This document shows, in pieces, positions 34,114 to 36,821 of a DNA stretch of 36,821 nucleotides. Position numbers and translations under genes: made by a program. Below the pieces are notes generated by a model. It was given only the letters and a program-made list of their open reading frames with translations. It did not search any database and was not told the origin of the DNA. Source of the stretch: Aeromonas simiae (GTDB lineage: Bacteria > Pseudomonadota > Gammaproteobacteria > Enterobacterales > Aeromonadaceae); the NCBI RefSeq assembly GCF_000820125.1, contig NZ_CDBY01000063.1, forward strand, positions 1 to 36,821, in the 5' to 3' direction. Within the stretch, counting starts at the first letter, position 1; the number at the start of each line of letters is the position of its first letter.

Positions 34114-36687
34114 TCAATGGAACTTGTTGATCAGGCGCTGCAACTGCTCGATCGGGGTGTGATCCTCATCGAAGAAGTGCTGCATACGCAGCAAGGTCAA
34201 ACCGCCGAACCCTGGCGTGCCCGACAGCGCCTTCTCCATCTGTAACCATCCCGCCGCATCGTACAGCTCACCGGCCAGGGCGTTTTCCCCCATCAGGCGG
34301 ATCCCCAGCTCATGGGCCGCTTCGGCAAACCAGCCGACCAGATCGGCGGCCTGCGAATAGCCCTCATAGGGGCGGTTTTGCATCTCAAGACAGGTAAAGT
34401 GCACCACGATGCGAGCCCGCTGTTCGGCCGGCACCAAGGCATCGAGCAACTGCACATACTCGCGCTGGTTGCGCGGCCCCATAGCCGGGTGCGGACGCAG
34501 CAGGCCAGCCGTGATCTCGGCCACCCTGGGCTGATCCGGATCGCTGATCTCCCAGTGGATGCCGGGGATCTTGATCCCCAGCGGCACCGACAACCACGCT
34601 TCCTCGCTGAAGACATCCAGCGCGCACGCCATCACTCTGCGGCCATGCGCCATCAGGGCGTCGTGATACCAGCCGAGGCACTCCCTTCCCCAGGCCGAGT
34701 GCAGGTAGGCCTTGTTGTCAAACAGGGAGTCGGCCGTCGGCAGCGGGATCTGGGCAAAACCATCAAACTGGGTGCCGAAGGTGTAGTTGAGGGCTGCAAT
34801 CCCCTGATAACGCTGCTCCAGATAGGCGCGCCAATCGGCCCGCGCCAGCTCGCTGTAGCACTGCAAGGTGCCACGGTTCGGATAGTTGCCCCAGTCGTGG
34901 GCGTTGTAGCTGGGGTAGCGCAGCTCGCCGGCCGGCCCCAGGCTGATGTTGATCTCGGCCATCAGGGCGGCGCGCGGCGCATAATGCTCACGAAACGCGT
35001 TCATGAAGGCCCGATAGTGCGGCAGCACAAACTCGTCGGCCCACAGGGAGACGTACTCCATCGAGGCATCGCCGGTCTCACTGACGTACTGCAGCTCGCG
35101 CACCGAGGCCAGCTCGGGGTGGCGCGACAGCAAGGTGCCCCACAACCAGAGCGGGATGGTCTGGGTAAAGTCGTCGTTGACGTTGCCACCGGCCTGGTGG
35201 AACGAGAGGATAGGCACCCAGCGCATCTGCTGACGTTCGAGCAGATCGACCAGGCGGTCGTAATAGCTCCAGTCAAAGCAGCCCGCCTGGCGCCCCTCCA
35301 CCAGCCCCCACCAGATATCGGTGGAGATGGCCGTGACGCCGAGGCGGCGCAGCACCCCGACCTCCTCCTCGAAGCGGGCCCACTCCTGCTCGCTCAACAC
35401 CTGGCGCTGGTTACCCACCTTAAGGTGCAGCGGCCCCATGACCCGGAACTCCTTGCGCCTGAGCAGCTCCCCCTGACCACGGGCGTTGCGCAGCCGCACC
35501 AGTTGCCGCAGGCGAGCCGCCACCGTCTCCCCTCCGGCAACACCATCCAGATCGCGCCACACCCAGCCATGTCCATCACCACGGTACAGCGCCGATTCGA
35601 TTAAGTGCTCCCAGCGCGGATGATCGTCCACCGGCAGCGGGGCGACGTTCTCCACCATGGTGGCCACGCCCTGGGCCTCACAGGCCTGCTGCCAGAGAGC
35701 CAGCTGCGGCACCTGACGCAGCCCCTCCCCGGCCCCCGTCAACCAGATACGCAGCCGTTCGCGGGCTACCGATGCGGGCAGCGCGGCGCGCAGCCAGGAC
35801 TCGGGCTCCCCGTAATCGGCGCTGGCAGACGCGTCAAGGTGGCAGGCGAGTCGCACGCCCAGGCTCGCCTGCTGCCAGGGCCCGGTGAAGATGGTGTCGG
35901 CTTGGCTGAGCCAGCGTCCCCCCTGCGCAGCCAGCCCGTGGCGCAACCACGTTGCCACATCATGACGAGCCACCTCGCCCGGTTGCAGCAGCGCCTCGCG
36001 CAAGGCGGCATGCGAGGCGAGCGGCTGGCCATGCTGCCACGCCTCCTGCCAGTCGGCCGCCGACCCATAGCGCGCCAGCATGCCTTGCGTCAGCGCATCC
36101 AGACCCGAGCGACCAAACAGGGGCCACGGCTCCTCCCCCAACGCCGGATAGCGCCACTGCCCCTGCGGCCCCACCCCCAGTTGCAGATGCGGGATCACCT
36201 CAGCCAGTGGCGCCAGTTGCTCGGCAAAGGTGTGCAGCCACTGCGCCATCAGAGGAGCAACCTGCTCCTCCCCCCACCAGCTGACGGCCAGATTACTGTC
36301 GATGCCATGCCGATCGCGGTACTTGAGTCGCTCCGCCGCTGCCCCGGCGGGCAGCTGCTCGCCGGCCCAGCCCCACAGCCAATCCGGCAGCAAGCGGTCA
36401 TGCTCCATGCCTGCCGCGGCCAGATGCAGCTCGGGGATCACCTTCAGCCCCGCATCGGCAATGCACTGGCACAACCGCATCACGCCTTGCCAGGCGGCCG
36501 GCTCTGTGACCTGCCCCGGCAGGTCGGGCGCAACATGGCGCCACAACATGGGCACCACAACCCCCTCAATCCCCAGCAAGCGGGCCTGCTCGAGCCGCGC
36601 GCGCAGATCGTCCTGGCTGAAGGTAAGTGGATGGACTGACGCCCCGAGATGGGCCCAGAGGTGCAAGGAGTGGGATGACCACGTCAT
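34114..36687 (-). CDS. Tandem GH14 (beta-amylase) protein: degenerate N-terminal barrel plus intact C-terminal barrel
   Basis: An 857-residue protein. Residues about 414-850 are a GH14 beta-amylase domain, which releases maltose from non-reducing ends of alpha-1,4-glucans. Against soybean beta-amylase as I remember it, I see D457 (TDIWWGLVE), H497 and D505 (HQAGGNVND), acid E588 (GPAGELRYPSY), K706 (IKIPGIHW), T765 (HFTCLEM) and base E801 (GENAL). Residues about 10-390 follow the same motif order in worn form: LWRHVAP at 48, P101-DWLWG, GPQGQWRYP with Q177 in place of the acid, R279 for the lysine, T317 kept, and VEN with E346 kept. The equivalents of D457, H497 and D505 are lost. No signal peptide, membrane segment or starch-binding domain is seen. 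The ATG at 36687 follows AAGGA by 8 bases. A CRP box lies upstream; yejM is convergent. Confidence 0.88.
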   Translation of the reverse strand: MTWSSHSLHLWAHLGASVHPLTFSQDDLRARLEQARLLGIEGVVVPMLWRHVAPDLPGQVTEPAAWQGVMRLCQCIADAGLKVIPELHLAAAGMEHDRLLPDWLWGWAGEQLPAGAAAERLKYRDRHGIDSNLAVSWWGEEQVAPLMAQWLHTFAEQLAPLAEVIPHLQLGVGPQGQWRYPALGEEPWPLFGRSGLDALTQGMLARYGSAADWQEAWQHGQPLASHAALREALLQPGEVARHDVATWLRHGLAAQGGRWLSQADTIFTGPWQQASLGVRLACHLDASASADYGEPESWLRAALPASVARERLRIWLTGAGEGLRQVPQLALWQQACEAQGVATMVENVAPLPVDDHPRWEHLIESALYRGDGHGWVWRDLDGVAGGETVAARLRQLVRLRNARGQGELLRRKEFRVMGPLHLKVGNQRQVLSEQEWARFEEEVGVLRRLGVTAISTDIWWGLVEGRQAGCFDWSYYDRLVDLLERQQMRWVPILSFHQAGGNVNDDFTQTIPLWLWGTLLSRHPELASVRELQYVSETGDASMEYVSLWADEFVLPHYRAFMNAFREHYAPRAALMAEINISLGPAGELRYPSYNAHDWGNYPNRGTLQCYSELARADWRAYLEQRYQGIAALNYTFGTQFDGFAQIPLPTADSLFDNKAYLHSAWGRECLGWYHDALMAHGRRVMACALDVFSEEAWLSVPLGIKIPGIHWEISDPDQPRVAEITAGLLRPHPAMGPRNQREYVQLLDALVPAEQRARIVVHFTCLEMQNRPYEGYSQAADLVGWFAEAAHELGIRLMGENALAGELYDAAGWLQMEKALSGTPGFGGLTLLRMQHFFDEDHTPIEQLQRLINKFH

Positions 36688-36777
36688 GGCAAAAATCCTT
36701 GGCTAATACGGTGAACATCGTTTCTCACACCGACAGCCACAAAGCGCAAATCTGGTAGGCTTTTCATCTCCCCGAAC

Positions 36778-36793
36778 TGTGAGAGCCCTCACA
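36778..36793. promoter_or_regulatory. Perfect CRP box upstream of the GH14 gene
   Basis: TGTGAGAGCCCTCACA is a perfect CRP core. On the minus strand a weak -10-like TACCAG (complement at 36752-36757) would start transcription near 36745, placing the box at about -41 (class II). TATATA at 36801-36806 on the far side means a divergent gene beyond the window could also use the site. Nothing else was found in 36688-36821. Confidence 0.7.
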
Positions 36794-36821
36794 ACCCGCA
36801 TATATAAAGCAAGGGGCGTCC

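Noticed and set aside
34312..35604. 430-codon open frame opposite the GH14 gene
   Set aside because: Antisense shadow of the GH14 reading frame; no recognisable motif and no ribosome binding site.
36763..36776. GGGGAGATGA on the minus strand as a MalT box before the GH14 gene
   Set aside because: Only about 7 of 10 bases fit the MalT consensus and no second box is nearby; MalT normally needs arrays.

Overview
This is a GC-rich gammaproteobacterial chromosome segment. Gene order and protein sequences best fit the genus Aeromonas: an iscRSUA-hscBA-fdx cluster, yajC-secDF beside tgt-queA, ubiUV/ubiT, nlpI, bepA/perM and yejKLM are all gammaproteobacterial core genes. The genus is an inference from remembered protein likeness, since no search was run. 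Most of the window is ordinary core genome. The accessory interest lies at a few promoters, one broken gene and the right-hand end.

Layout. (1) 1-6.9 kb, minus strand: Fe-S assembly operon iscR-iscS-iscU-iscA-hscB-hscA-fdx with an IscR type 1 site in front. An intrinsic terminator follows, then two consecutive peptidase B genes, the second cut by the window edge. (2) 6.9-10.8 kb: trmJ, an unknown membrane protein, then the divergent O2-independent ubiquinone genes ubiT and ubiUV. (3) 10.8-17.7 kb, minus strand: nlpI, a rhodanese, secF-secD-yajC and tgt-queA (protein export and queuosine tRNA modification). (4) 17.8-19.4 kb: a CBS-domain gene behind an FNR-like box, a gap with a perfect CRP box and a candidate sRNA, and acpH. 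(5) 19.4-24.5 kb: DUF2069, a YfgD/ArsC-like protein, a thioredoxin-fold lipoprotein, bepA, a TusA-like protein, perM and an alpha/beta hydrolase. (6) 24.5-25.4 kb: a PPK2 polyphosphate kinase gene with a frameshift in its Walker A codons. (7) 25.4-30.9 kb, minus strand: maltose/maltodextrin importer operon malE-malF-malG-malK. Its upstream region holds three LacI-type 14-bp operators. (8) 30.9-34.1 kb: yejK, and divergently yejL-yejM. (9) 34.1-36.7 kb, minus strand: an 857-residue protein that I read as two glycoside hydrolase family 14 (beta-amylase) barrels in tandem. The C-terminal barrel keeps every catalytic residue I could check. The N-terminal barrel has lost the catalytic acid (Glu to Gln) and several substrate-binding residues. 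A perfect CRP box lies upstream.

How the parts fit. The mal importer and the tandem GH14 protein are about 3.5 kb apart, and both have CRP-like sites, so a shared role in alpha-1,4-glucan use is plausible. The GH14 protein has no visible signal peptide, so it may act on cytoplasmic glucans; this is inference. Several other promoters carry FNR-like boxes (ubiT, ubiUV, CBS gene), which fits a facultative anaerobe.

The best candidates for something undescribed are the GH14/pseudo-GH14 fusion, the operator cluster upstream of malE, and the CRP-overlapped candidate sRNA near 18.6 kb.
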